Assembly (NCBI GenBank): GCA_037043455.1
Contig: JAWPHD010000230.1
Coordinates: forward strand, 310,001-374,000
Source: Cyrtodaria siliqua
Lineage: Eukaryota; Mollusca; Bivalvia; Adapedonta; Hiatellidae
Direction of reading: 5' to 3'
Length of the DNA stretch: 64,000 nucleotides
Positions within the stretch are counted from its first letter, which is position 1. Each line of letters starts with the position of its first letter. Made by a program: the position numbers and the translations under genes. The notes under the pieces are model-generated. The model was not told the DNA's origin, made no database searches, and saw nothing but the letters and a program-made list of their open reading frames with translations. Below are positions 33,557 to 46,689 of the stretch, piece after piece.

Positions 33557-34005
33557 ACAGCTATATATGTTCACAGTTTATCAGCTATTTCCTGCATTGG
33601 CCCTGTTATGCTAACTAATCTGCGATGCCAAGGCGAGTACTTAGTATTTACAAGCGTCAAATCAATGGGGGCCATCAGTGTAATGCACTGACTGAATATA
33701 CAATTAACACCTAAGGACATAAAAGTAGTTCCTTCAATGACATAACAAAACGTGTGCAATAGCAGCAATATCTCACCGGCTTTTTAACTTGTTGACCGTA
33801 ATTGAAATAGCAAGTGTATTGAGCTAGTGACTCCTTCTATGTGGTATCGCTATAACAGCTGCTACCATGCAACACAATGATTATAATTATGAAGACTTTG
33901 TATTTGCATTTAGCACTCATCTGTGTAGAATATTATGTGCAGAGTTCCGGAAATATTGTTGCCCGAAGCCCGGGGCAAGTGGTTTTTGGGTGCGGGCAAT
34001 TACCG

Positions 34006-34530
34006 TTAATTAGACCGAACTGAGATAAAACAGATGCTAGCGCGGTCAAACGTGTAAAAAGATGAAATAGGCAAAAATAACTTTATTTGTGTTTGTTGTT
34101 TGTTAATTTTGTTTTACGCACCTTTTAAAGAACAAAGAAATATCATTTTAATGAGGATAATTTAACTATTTATAAATCCACGAAAAGTACATAAACATAG
34201 CGTTTTTTAACCTGGGTTATCATTCAGTCAAAACTTACCGGACATTATGCATTGTGATATTTTTGTGCTATCGAGTAACAGATTTTATTAATTTATGTAT
34301 GTACACAAATGGCGCAAAGAAGTATATTTTCGTTTATGTCATCGCAGTCTACAAGACGGCCTGTTGGGGATGCTCTGTTTGAGGGTGCACTGTCTGAGGT
34401 TGCACTGTCTAACCCTCAAGACTCCGAAGAAGCAGAAAATAAGAGAGCTTGTGTTATAATAACACCAATAACTTATAATATATAATAATATTAACAAATG
34501 TGGACCCCAATATATAAAACATCCTTACAT
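34006..34530 (+). repeat. Dispersed repeat R1, copy 2
   Basis: Same sequence family as 20636-21180. The ORF at 34309-34485 has 58 codons, MAQRSIFSFMSSQSTRRPVG to ITPITYNI. It has an 8-residue in-frame insertion relative to copy 1. Confidence 0.65.
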
Positions 34531-34775
34531 AACTTTGAATATTTCACATAGTGACACATTATTGTAAAATGGAATAGTAGTTTTTTAAGTTCAAATGCAT
34601 ATCCTTGCACACCTTTCTTGGCAATAAAATATTTACAGAAATCACTAAAATTAAAGTTATTAAAGGATGTTTTATAAAACGGCGCTTCGATTTGTTTGAT
34701 TTATATTTGGCTTTTGACATTTCAATTTTGACCCTTGGGATTTTTCAGTCAAGGGTCATATGACTTCACTTTTAA

Positions 34776-35091
34776 AGGGACACATGGCAATCTTGAATTT
34801 TTCAAAAACTCACGGCGTCCCGTTAGTTTTTCTCTTAACTTGCATTTGTTCAATCATTAATATTAATTGTTAGAATAGTTCAAAGCAAATTGTTTTTACA
34901 TATTACTAACTTTTTATAATATTGCACCAAAAATATAGTTTAAAAAATTGGAAAAATAATGAAGAAAACTGAAATCTCAATTTTATATTTAATTATATGC
35001 AAGCAGTTTTAAAGTAAAAATGACGCAGAATAAGTAAATCGAGGAGCAAATGTTAATGTTTGAATAAAACTGAAGATTGCCATGTGTCCCT
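34776..35091 (+). mobile_element. TTAA-flanked MITE, copy 2 (intact)
   Basis: 316 bp bounded by TTAA at 34772-34775 and 35092-35095. The termini are AGGGACACATGGCAATCTTG and its complement ending AAGATTGCCATGTGTCCCT. It is the reference copy for the family because nothing interrupts it. Confidence 0.9.
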
Positions 35092-35639
35092 TTAAAGTAC
35101 ATGTATATTGAGAACCCTGCCTTCCATCAGTCAAATCAGAAAACTCTTTGCTAATTTGCAAATTTAATGTGTCAAAATAAGGGGTCTGGAAATATTTTGA
35201 AAATCCACTTGCTCAGAACCCTGATGTGCACATCCATCAAAACAAATTGTGGTACAAATCAAAGCAAGTCTTTCTTATCTAATTACAAAGTCCTCCCTAA
35301 AAACTCACTATTTTTGTTCATGTTGATAGTATGCTTATCTATTAATTTCTATTACTATCAAATAATGCATAAGAATTAATTATAAAAATAATTTAAATTT
35401 ACTTTTAAAAAAAAAAGAGTGAGAACAATCAAGTTGCGCACTAAAATTTTCATTTGAAAATGTTCTTCGTGCGCTTTAAATGTTAAATTATAAAATATCA
35501 GGATTTTGTGTTAAAAAGATTTGGCAGACCTGACATAAATTCAAAATGGCGACAAATGTCATCACGACACACGTATTGCTGATAATTTAATCCCAATAAA
35601 AATACAAGTGAATAATAAGATGAAACAGTGTCTACAACC
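35092..35639. other. Non-coding stretch in duplication unit
   Basis: No motif recognised. The frame at 35498-35854 on the minus strand overlaps repeat R2 and is not a gene. Confidence 0.35.
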
Positions 35640-35900
35640 CCAACTGTCCTGTTTTGAAGTATAAAAACCACATGTATCCCCTGCCTTGCCATTTGGCTAA
35701 TATATCGGTAGCCAATGGTAACCTTGCGCTGACATTGGTACCATGTACTACCCATATCCGTTCTGAGTTTATTGGTACCCAATGGTAACCATATGCTACC
35801 ATCATTGACCGTTGGTAACTCATGCTGGTTACCAAAACCCATGCTGGTTACCAATGGGAGAATCCTGAACGTACTAGTGTTGTGCGGTTTTATGGGTGCA
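35640..35900 (-). repeat. Repeat R2 with GGTNACC palindromes
   Basis: Dense GGTAACC, GGTTACC and GGTACC palindromes (for example CCAATGGTAACC, CTGGTTACCAA), ending ACCAATGGGAGAATCCTGAA. The reverse complement is related to 46690-46900. Confidence 0.65.
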
Positions 35901-37088
35901 TTGTGATACGGACCTCAAAATAATACGTACAGTGATCTTTTTTTAGCATACCGGTTCTTACCGATTTTCTCTACACATGTGTTAGTAAATCGTAATCTGC
36001 GACAAAGATATATTTTTAACTTCGTATGGTTCCTGCAGACGTTGCATAAAGAACAGAAAGTAGATTTTTGTTAAACTCGAAACTGCCATGCGCAAGGTTT
36101 TTCATTCACAAGCACAACCAACATTGCATCACGTTATGTGCCCCCCTCAACACAAAAAAACTCATATAAAGTCCATGAATATCAGATCTAGGTTCGCCCA
36201 CACCCTTATTCAACTTCACAAAGTCCAGGGCTTTCCCAGCCATTTAAGGCGTGGCAGTGCCGCAATGCTTTCGAATCAGAAAGTGACTTACCGCCATGCC
36301 TTAATGTAGTCGCGATGCTTTAAATCAGTTGCCGCGATCCGTTAATCCTATCAAAATTTCAAGTTTTCCCTTACTAAACAGCTGATTACCTGACTGTGTA
36401 AATCATGCCTGAAGCTATGACGCATGTTGAATGCAGTAAAGGCGGTCACATGGTTTTAATACACACGGCTTGTGTTATGTCTCTAAGGGTAATATGCTAA
36501 GTGTTAAGTCAACAAAAGATGATTGGGGGAGTGAGTACCACTAATTAAATTTGGTTTATTGCCCAATTTGGTCATGATGAAAGGAGAGCAGTATCGTTGA
36601 TTGGTATTTGTAATGCATGGGGAAAAATGACGGGTTTTAATGGATAATTAATTCAACGTTTATCGTGTATTAGTAGAATGATTTTACGAACAATAATAAA
36701 CATTTAAATCGTCAGTTTGGTAGGTAAGTATAATGAATAAGATAGATATTTTGTAATTATGTAATTACAATCAAATAATTAAGGTAGCATATTTAACTGA
36801 TTTTTTATCGTGTATTAGCATCTTGATAATTTCGATTAATTAATCGATATTCTCGGGATCTTTAAATAGAAATCGTCAGTTTGCTTATTGCAGTTCAGTG
36901 AAGATTTTGTAATTGTATAATGATTTCTCTATTAAATAATTAAGGTTGCCACCAATTGCATTTGTAATTAGAATATTAGCATATAATGATGTTCGCAAGA
37001 CTGATATGTCTTCTATTCTGTCAAAAAGTGATTTCCTAGCATTTTTTATTAAAAGATTTTGAAATAAAAATATAATAAAATATGATGT
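35901..37088. other. Non-coding stretch in duplication unit
   Basis: Two internally similar AT-rich blocks at about 36650-36770 and 36810-36920 share TTTATCGTGTATTAG, AAATCGTCAGTTTG and TTTTGTAATT. They suggest an old local duplication. No gene seen. Confidence 0.4.
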
Positions 37089-38634
37089 TTTTAGCTCTAC
37101 TGCTTATGGGATGCCGAGTTGTCCGTCGTCCGTCGTCGGCGTTAACTTTTGTCTCGTTAAGACGATAGGGCCTTCATTTTTCATCCGATCTTTACCATAC
37201 TTTAACAGGTTGTTAATATCAATGAAAGCTCGGATGAGTTTGAAAACCAGCCAGATTGGACAAGTACCAGCGGAGTTTTGGCCCTTGATTTAGTTAAAAA
37301 TGCTATACTGCTGTATTTTGCCTCGTTAAGACGATACGGCCTTCATTTTTCATCCTATCTTTACCAAACTTTACCACATGGTTAATATCAATGAAAGCTC
37401 AGACAAGTTCGAAAACCAGCCATATCGGACCAGTAACAGCGGAGTTATGGCCCTTGATTTAGTTAAAAATGCTATATTTTGCATCGTTAAGATGATAGTG
37501 GCTTCATTGTTCATCCGATCTTTACCAATCTTTATCAGATTGTTAATGTTGTTGCAAGCTCAAACAAGTTTGAAAACCAGTCATATTGGACCAGTAACGG
37601 CGGAGTTATGGCCCTTGATTTAGTTAAAAATGCTATATTTTGCCTCGTTAAGACGATAGGGGCGTCATTGTTCATCCGATCTTTACCAAACTTTATCAGA
37701 TTGTTAATATCAATGAAAGCTCGGACAAGCTCGAAAACCAGCCATATCGGATTAGCAAAAGCGGAGTTGTGGCCCTTGATTTAGTTAAAAATGCCATATT
37801 TTGCCTCGTTAAGACGATAGGGGATTCATTGTTCATCCGATCTTTACCAAACTTTATCAGATTGTTATGTCATTGAAAGCTCGAACAAGTTCGAAAACCA
37901 GCCATATTGGACCAGTAAAAGCGAAGTTATGGGCCTTGGTTATGGCTCTTGATTTAGTTAAAAATGCTATATTTTGCCTCGTTAAGACGATAGGGGCTTC
38001 ATTGTTCATCCGATCTTTACCAAACTTTATCAGATTGTTAATATCAATGAAAGCTCCGACAATATCGAAAAACATTCATATCGGACCAGTAACAGCGTAG
38101 TTATGGCCCTTGATTTAGTTCAAAATTATATATATTGCCTCGTTAAGATTTTTCATCCGATCTTTACCAAACTTTATCCGATTGTTAATGTCTATGAAAG
38201 CTTGGTCAAGTTCGAAAACCAACCAGATTGATCCAGTAACAGTGGAGTTATGGCCCTTGTTTTTTTTATAATAATTTTGTATTTTTATGGGTTTTTTTAA
38301 TATTTTTTTTAATTATTATTTGTAATTATATTTTTTTTTTTTTTTTTTTAATTATTATTATTATTATTATTATTTGTTTGTTTTTTTAGCTCTATGTTGG
38401 ACCAGTAACAGAGGAGTTCTGGTTTTGATTTAGTTAAAAATGCTATATTTTGCCTCGTTAATATGGTAGGGCCTTCATTTTCATCTGATCTTTACCAAAC
38501 TTTACCAGATTCTTTAGTTATGGCCCTTGATTTAATCAAAAGGCTGTTTTTTAATGGCAGTCACTCGCTTCATCGATGTTATAAGAGCCGTGTTAGCCAG
38601 TAGAGCGTCCACAGGCCCTCTTGGGCCTCTTGTT
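37089..38634 (-). mobile_element. Tandem-core element, family A, missing its end hairpin
   Basis: Begins TTTAGCTCTACTG but jumps directly to CTTATGGGATGCCGAG, so the second half of the terminal hairpin is deleted. It carries GTCCGTCGTCCGTCG, nine to ten 138-bp core units, a T/A-rich (ATT)n block at 38270-38390, and the end CCCTCTTGGGCCTCTTGTT. Confidence 0.85.
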
Positions 38635-39800
38635 TTATTATTTCATTCCTTCCTTATGATACAGATATACGCCAAATCTCTTCTTTTTCAACTGGCATTA
38701 AAAAAAAATTGACGAGGAAAGTGGGTACCACACACTTTCCCGCACCCATCCCCCGTTTTCCGCAAAAAATGCCACCACTCCTTAAAAAAATCCTATCAAA
38801 ATATGGTTGGGGCTTGCCCTTTTTGCAATATTTTACTATATAATTAATTCAGGGTATGTCAATCTTACCTTATTTTCAGAAGGTGATAAAATCATAAAAA
38901 TGTGTGTTACTCGGTTTTTATCCTTGGTTCTATGGTAAAATATAAACCTTCTGCAGAATAAAACGATGATTTTTTTGCAAGATTCGATTTTGAAAGATAT
39001 ATATATATTGATGAATCAGTATGCCTCATTGTGCATGAACTATGCAGGTTTTAAAATTATCACACTGAGTCTGTAAATACTAGGGCTGCAACAATATGGT
39101 CAGAACCATATTGCGATGGTCAGAACCATATTGCAATATGCTAAACCCATGAACTTTGTTTGGTTATGCTTACGTGACGTCATATTTTCGATCTGAAACA
39201 TACATGGTATTCTCCAATACTCTTAGAATATTAAATATTCAGGGACAGTTTATTTTTTCTAAATAAGCACAATTTGAAGGATATTGTATTGTATACATGT
39301 AGATTAAAATAATGGGTCTAGTCTCTTCAATTTCATTAAAATCACTTTGATACACTCCGCTAGCATGTTCAATAAGCAGTGTTCTCCCCAGGAATTTCTC
39401 AAGGCATGTCGTTTTTATCAGAGAAAATATGCCTCAGAGTGTGTCCTTATACCTGCCTCCTGTATGGGGAGAACACTGATAAGTTAACTTAGTACCATAG
39501 CTTTGTATCAAGCTATTATTTTTACTGAACACTGCAACGCCCTAAAACTTCTTGCACATGCGTAGTTGGATAAATGGCTCTGGTACAAAACATTTATAGC
39601 ATATTTTTCTCGTATGCAATTTATACTGCGGCCCTCGAAAAATTATACTATAAATATTACATTGCCTACATAACAAGAACAACAGCTAAAAACCATGGGG
39701 CCATCATTAAAAAAATATTTGTTTGCAGTTTCCCCGACCCAGAATTTCATACATGAGTAGTTAGGGAGGTGATTTTGTTTTTTGCTGATGCTCTATCAAA
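38635..39800. other. Non-coding stretch at end of duplication unit
   Basis: Contains the direct repeat CAGAACCATATTGC (39101-39138) and an inverted pair CAGTGTTCTCCCCAGG and TGGGGAGAACACTG (39379-39478) that may mark a small foldback element. No coding exon seen. Confidence 0.4.
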
Positions 39801-39813
39801 ATTATGAATTGTT

Positions 39814-39954
39814 CATATTCTGTATATTACTTGGGTATAAAGTTTTGTATCGTCTGCAAACAGTTTAGTAGTGCAAGAAATGGCTTCGGGGAGGTCATTG
39901 ATATATATCAGAAACAGTACGGGCCCTAGAACCCTGCCCTGAGGAACCCCGCTT
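39814..39954 (-). repeat. Junction filler between duplication units
   Basis: 141 bp that repeat LINE sequence (ATTCTGTATATTACTTGGG to GAACCCCGCTT) found again 222 bp further on at 40037-40176. The right join to unit 2 occurs at the shared letters GTGA. Confidence 0.9.
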
Positions 39955-40878
39955 GTGAAGGTGTTTACATTTTTTGGCATTGAATACCATTTGCCAATTT
40001 TTAGCCCAGTTACATGCATTGAATATATTATCCTGTAAATTCTGTATATTACTTGGGTATAAAGTTTTGTATCGTCTGCAAACAGTTTAGTAGTGCAGGA
40101 AATGGCTTCGGGGAGGTCATTGATATATATCAGAAACAGTACGGGCCCTAGAACCCTGCCCTGAGGAACCCCGCTTGTGACGTCCATGAGGCCCGATTCC
40201 TGCCCATTTACTACTACCCTTTGTTTTCGGTTAGTTAAAAAATCTTCTATCCAGTTATAAAGTTTGCCTGAAATTCCAATGGCTCTAACTTTTCTAAGTA
40301 GACTTTTATGGGGGACTATATCAAACGCCGCTTTGAAGTCGAGATAGATGACATCTACATCTTCCCCATTATCGATGGCTTCCGACCAATCATCTATACA
40401 TTCCAACAACTGAGTAGCACAGGAGCAAAACAGCTATATATGTTCACAGTTTATCAGCTATTTCCTGCATTGGCCCTGTTATGCTAACTAATCTGCGATG
40501 CCAAGGCGAGTACTTAGTATTTACAAGCGTCAAATCAATGGGGGCCATCAGTGTAATGCACTGACTGAATATACAATTAACACCTAAGGACATAAAAGTA
40601 GTTCCTTCAATGACATAACAAAACGTGTGCAATAGCAGCAATATCTCACCGGCTTTTTAACTTGTTGACCGTAATTGAAATAGCAAGTGTATTGAGCTAG
40701 TGACTCCTTCTATGTGGTATCGCTATAACAGCTGCTACCATGCAACACAATGATTATAATTATGAAGACTTTGTATTTGCATTTAGCACTCATCTGTGTA
40801 GAATATTATGTGCAGAGTTCCGGAAATATTGTTGCCCGAAGCCCGGGGCAAGTGGTTTTTGGGTGCGGGCAATTACCG

Positions 40879-41403
40879 TTAATTAGACCGAACTGAGATA
40901 AAACAGATGCTAGCGCGGTCAAACGTGTAAAAAGATGAAATAGGCAAAAATAACTTTATTTGTGTTTGTTGTTTGTTAATTTTGTTTTACGCACCTTTTA
41001 AAGAACAAAGAAATATCATTTTAATGAGGATAATTTAACTATTTATAAATCCACGAAAAGTACATAAACATAGCGTTTTTTAACCTGGGTTATCATTCAG
41101 TCAAAACTTACCGGACATTATGCATTGTGATATTTTTGTGCTATCGAGTAACAGATTTTATTAATTTATGTATGTACACAAATGGCGCAAAGAAGTATAT
41201 TTTCGTTTATGTCATCGCAGTCTACAAGACGGCCTGTTGGGGATGCTCTGTTTGAGGGTGCACTGTCTGAGGTTGCACTGTCTAACCCTCAAGACTCCGA
41301 AGAAGCAGAAAATAAGAGAGCTTGTGTTATAATAACACCAATAACTTATAATATATAATAATATTAACAAATGTGGACCCCAATATATAAAACATCCTTA
41401 CAT
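40879..41403 (+). repeat. Dispersed repeat R1, copy 3
   Basis: Identical in reading frame to 34006-34530. Its ORF starts at 41182. Copied with the segmental duplication. Confidence 0.65.
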
Positions 41404-41648
41404 AACTTTGAATATTTCACATAGTGACACATTATTGTAAAATGGAATAGTAGTTTTTTAAGTTCAAATGCATATCCTTGCACACCTTTCTTGGCAATAA
41501 AATATTTACAGAAATCACTAAAATTAAAGTTATTAAAGGATGTTTTATAAAACGGCGCTTCGATTTGTTTGATTTATATTTGGCTTTTGACATTTCAATT
41601 TTGACCCTTGGGATTTTTCAGTCAAGGGTCATATGACTTCACTTTTAA

Positions 41649-41964
41649 AGGGACACATGGCAATCTTGAATTTTTCAAAAACTCACGGCGTCCCGTTAGT
41701 TTTTCTCTTAACTTGCATTTGTTCAATCATTAATATTAATTGTTAGAATAGTTCAAAGCAAATTGTTTTTACATATTACTAACTTTTTATAATATTGCAC
41801 CAAAAATATAGTTTAAAAAATTGGAAAAATAATGAAGAAAACTGAAATCTCAATTTTATATTTAATTATATGCAAGCAGTTTTAAAGTAAAAATGACGCA
41901 GAATAAGTAAATCGAGGAGCAAATGTTAATGTTTGAATAAAACTGAAGATTGCCATGTGTCCCT
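41649..41964 (+). mobile_element. TTAA-flanked MITE, copy 3
   Basis: Duplicate of 34776-35091, inside duplication unit 2. Confidence 0.9.
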
Positions 41965-42512
41965 TTAAAGTACATGTATATTGAGAACCCTGCCTTCCAT
42001 CAGTCAAATCAGAAAACTCTTTGCTAATTTGCAAATTTAATGTGTCAAAATAAGGGGTCTGGAAATATTTTGAAAATCCACTTGCTCAGAACCCTGATGT
42101 GCACATCCATCAAAACAAATTGTGGTACAAATCAAAGCAAGTCTTTCTTATCTAATTACAAAGTCCTCCCTAAAAACTCACTATTTTTGTTCATGTTGAT
42201 AGTATGCTTATCTATTAATTTCTATTACTATCAAATAATGCATAAGAATTAATTATAAAAATAATTTAAATTTACTTTTAAAAAAAAAAGAGTGAGAACA
42301 ATCAAGTTGCGCACTAAAATTTTCATTTGAAAATGTTCTTCGTGCGCTTTAAATGTTAAATTATAAAATATCAGGATTTTGTGTTAAAAAGATTTGGCAG
42401 ACCTGACATAAATTCAAAATGGCGACAAATGTCATCACGACACACGTATTGCTGATAATTTAATCCCAATAAAAATACAAGTGAATAATAAGATGAAACA
42501 GTGTCTACAACC

Positions 42513-42773
42513 CCAACTGTCCTGTTTTGAAGTATAAAAACCACATGTATCCCCTGCCTTGCCATTTGGCTAATATATCGGTAGCCAATGGTAACCTTGC
42601 GCTGACATTGGTACCATGTACTACCCATATCCGTTCTGAGTTTATTGGTACCCAATGGTAACCATATGCTACCATCATTGACCGTTGGTAACTCATGCTG
42701 GTTACCAAAACCCATGCTGGTTACCAATGGGAGAATCCTGAACGTACTAGTGTTGTGCGGTTTTATGGGTGCA
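42513..42773 (-). repeat. Repeat R2 copy in duplication unit 2
   Basis: Duplicate of 35640-35900. Confidence 0.65.
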
Positions 42774-43961
42774 TTGTGATACGGACCTCAAAATAATACG
42801 TACAGTGATCTTTTTTTAGCATACCGGTTCTTACCGATTTTCTCTACACATGTGTTAGTAAATCGTAATCTGCGACAAAGATATATTTTTAACTTCGTAT
42901 GGTTCCTGCAGACGTTGCATAAAGAACAGAAAGTAGATTTTTGTTAAACTCGAAACTGCCATGCGCAAGGTTTTTCATTCACAAGCACAACCAACATTGC
43001 ATCACGTTATGTGCCCCCCTCAACACAAAAAAACTCATATAAAGTCCATGAATATCAGATCTAGGTTCGCCCACACCCTTATTCAACTTCACAAAGTCCA
43101 GGGCTTTCCCAGCCATTTAAGGCGTGGCAGTGCCGCAATGCTTTCGAATCAGAAAGTGACTTACCGCCATGCCTTAATGTAGTCGCGATGCTTTAAATCA
43201 GTTGCCGCGATCCGTTAATCCTATCAAAATTTCAAGTTTTCCCTTACTAAACAGCTGATTACCTGACTGTGTAAATCATGCCTGAAGCTATGACGCATGT
43301 TGAATGCAGTAAAGGCGGTCACATGGTTTTAATACACACGGCTTGTGTTATGTCTCTAAGGGTAATATGCTAAGTGTTAAGTCAACAAAAGATGATTGGG
43401 GGAGTGAGTACCACTAATTAAATTTGGTTTATTGCCCAATTTGGTCATGATGAAAGGAGAGCAGTATCGTTGATTGGTATTTGTAATGCATGGGGAAAAA
43501 TGACGGGTTTTAATGGATAATTAATTCAACGTTTATCGTGTATTAGTAGAATGATTTTACGAACAATAATAAACATTTAAATCGTCAGTTTGGTAGGTAA
43601 GTATAATGAATAAGATAGATATTTTGTAATTATGTAATTACAATCAAATAATTAAGGTAGCATATTTAACTGATTTTTTATCGTGTATTAGCATCTTGAT
43701 AATTTCGATTAATTAATCGATATTCTCGGGATCTTTAAATAGAAATCGTCAGTTTGCTTATTGCAGTTCAGTGAAGATTTTGTAATTGTATAATGATTTC
43801 TCTATTAAATAATTAAGGTTGCCACCAATTGCATTTGTAATTAGAATATTAGCATATAATGATGTTCGCAAGACTGATATGTCTTCTATTCTGTCAAAAA
43901 GTGATTTCCTAGCATTTTTTATTAAAAGATTTTGAAATAAAAATATAATAAAATATGATGT

Positions 43962-45510
43962 TTTTAGCTCTACTGCTTATGGGATGCCGAGTTGTCCGTC
44001 GTCCGTCGTCGGCGTTAACTTTTGTCTCGTTAAGACGATAGGGCCTTCATTTTTCATCCGATCTTTACCATACTTTAACAGGTTGTTAATATCAATGAAA
44101 GCTCGGATGAGTTTGTAAACCAGCCAGATTGGACAAGTACCAGCGGAGTTTTGGCCCTTGATTTAGTTAAAAATGCTATACTGCTGTATTTTGCCTCGTT
44201 AAGACGATACGGCCTTCATTTTTCATCCTATCTTTACCAAACTTTACCACATGGTTAATATCAATGAAAGCTCAGACAAGTTCGAAAACCAGCCATATCG
44301 GACCAGTAACAGCGGAGTTATGGCCCTTGATTTAGTTAAAAATGCTATATTTTGCATCGTTAAGATGATAGTGGCTTCATTGTTCATCCGATCTTTACCA
44401 ATCTTTATCAGATTGTTAATGTTGTTGCAAGCTCAAACAAGTTTGAAAACCAGTCATATTGGACCAGTAACGGCGGAGTTATGGCCCTTGATTTAGTTAA
44501 AAATGCTATATTTTGCCTCGTTAAGACGATAGGGGCGTCATTGTTCATCCGATCTTTACCAAACTTTATCAGATTGTTAATATCAATGAAAGCTCGGACA
44601 AGCTCGAAAACCAGCCATATCGGATTAGCAAAAGCGGAGTTGTGGCCCTTGATTTAGTTAAAAATGCCATATTTTGCCTCGTTAAGACGATAGGGGATTC
44701 ATTGTTCATCCGATCTTTACCAAACTTTATCAGATTGTTATGTCATTGAAAGCTCGAACAAGTTCGAAAACCAGCCATATTGGACCAGTAAAAGCGAAGT
44801 TATGGGCCTTGGTTATGGCTCTTGATTTAGTTAAAAATGCTATATTTTGCCTCGTTAAGACGATAGGGGCTTCATTGTTCATCCGATCTTTACCAAACTT
44901 TATCAGATTGTTAATATCAATGAAAGCTCCGACAATATCGAAAAACATTCATATCGGACCAGTAACAGCGTAGTTATGGCCCTTGATTTAGTTCAAAATT
45001 ATATATATTGCCTCGTTAAGATTTTTCATCCGATCTTTACCAAACTTTATCCGATTGTTAATGTCTATGAAAGCTTGGTCAAGTTCGAAAACCAACCAGA
45101 TTGATCCAGTAACAGTGGAGTTATGGCCCTTGTTTTTTTTATAATAATTTTGTATTTTTATGGGTTTTTTTAATATTTTTTTTAATTATTATTTGTAATT
45201 ATATTTTTTTTTTTTTTTTTTTAATTATTATTATTATTATTATTATTATTTGTTTGTTTTTTTAGCTCTATGTTGGACCAGTAACAGAGGAGTTCTGGTT
45301 TTGATTTAGTTAAAAATGCTATATTTTGCCTCGTTAATATGGTAGGGCCTTCATTTTCATCTGATCTTTACCAAACTTTACCAGATTCTTTAGTTATGGC
45401 CCTTGATTTAATCAAAAGGCTGTTTTTTAATGGCAGTCACTCGCTTCATCGATGTTATAAGAGCCGTGTTAGCCAGTAGAGCGTCCACAGGCCCTCTTGG
45501 GCCTCTTGTT
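43962..45510 (-). mobile_element. Tandem-core element, family A, in duplication unit 2
   Basis: Duplicate of 37089-38634, with the same end-hairpin deletion and one extra ATT triplet at about 45225-45250. Confidence 0.85.
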
Positions 45511-46689
45511 TTATTATTTCATTCCTTCCTTATGATACAGATATACGCCAAATCTCTTCTTTTTCAACTGGCATTAAAAAAAAATTGACGAGGAAAGTGG
45601 GTACCACACACTTTCCCGCACCCATCCCCCGTTTTCCGCAAAAAATGCCACCACTCCTTAAAAAAATCCTATCAAAATATGGTTGGGGCTTGCCCTTTTT
45701 GCAATATTTTACTATATAATTAATTCAGGGTATGTCAATCTTACCTTATTTTCAGAAGGTGATAAAATCATAAAAATGTGTGTTACTCGGTTTTTATCCT
45801 TGGTTCTATGGTAAAATATAAACCTTCTGCAGAATAAAACGATGATTTTTTTGCAAGATTCGATTTTGAAAGATATATATATATTGATGAATCAGTATGC
45901 CTCATTGTGCATGAACTATGCAGGTTTTAAAATTATCACACTGAGTCTGTAAATACTAGGGCTGCAACAATATGGTCAGAACCATATTGCGATGGTCAGA
46001 ACCATATTGCAATATGCTAAACCCATGAACTTTGTTTGGTTATGCTTACGTGACGTCATATTTTCGATCTGAAACATACATGGTATTCTCCAATACTCTT
46101 AGAATATTAAATATTCAGGGACAGTTTATTTTTTCTAAATAAGCACAATTTGAAGGATATTGTATTGTATACATGTAGATTAAAATAATGGGTCTAGTCT
46201 CTTCAATTTCATTAAAATCACTTTGATACACTCCGCTAGCATGTTCAATAAGCAGTGTTCTCCCCAGGAATTTCTCAAGGCATGTCGTTTTTATCAGAGA
46301 AAATATGCCTCAGAGTGTGTCCTTATACCTGCCTCCTGTATGGGGAGAACACTGATAAGTTAACTTAGTACCATAGCTTTGTATCAAGCTATTATTTTTA
46401 CTGAACACTGCAACGCCCTAAAACTTCTTGCACATGCGTAGTTGGATAAATGGCTCTGGTACAAAACATTTATAGCATATTTTTCTCGTATGCAATTTAT
46501 ACTGCGGCCCTCGAAAAATTATACTATAAATATTACATTGCCTACATAACAAGAACAACAGCTAAAAACCATGGGGCCATCATTAAAAAAATATTTGTTT
46601 GCAGTTTCCCCGACCCAGAATTTCATACATGAGTAGTTAGGGAGGTGATTTTGTTTTTTGCTGATGCTCTATCAAAATTATGAATTGTT

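Larger units (their letters stand above)
33083..39813. repeat. Tandem duplication, unit 1 (6.73 kb)
   Basis: Matches 39955-46689 at an offset of 6872-6876. It holds the LINE RT fragment, R1, a TTAA MITE, R2 and a shortened family A tandem-core element. Apart from the first 460 bp, the only differences noticed are one substitution near 37246 and a 3-bp change in an ATT microsatellite. It is either a very recent segmental duplication or an assembly duplication. Confidence 0.95.
39955..46689. repeat. Tandem duplication, unit 2 (6.73 kb)
   Basis: Second copy of 33083-39813. The LINE RT part (39955-40410) differs from unit 1 at about seven positions, while the remaining 6.2 kb is nearly identical. 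Unit 2 therefore contains its own RT fragment ([19 protein letters not shown], minus strand), R1, MITE, R2 and tandem-core element. Confidence 0.95.

Noticed and set aside
35498..35854. 118-codon frame, duplicated at 42371-42727
   Set aside because: Identical because of the segmental duplication and overlaps repeat R2; no evidence of coding constraint.
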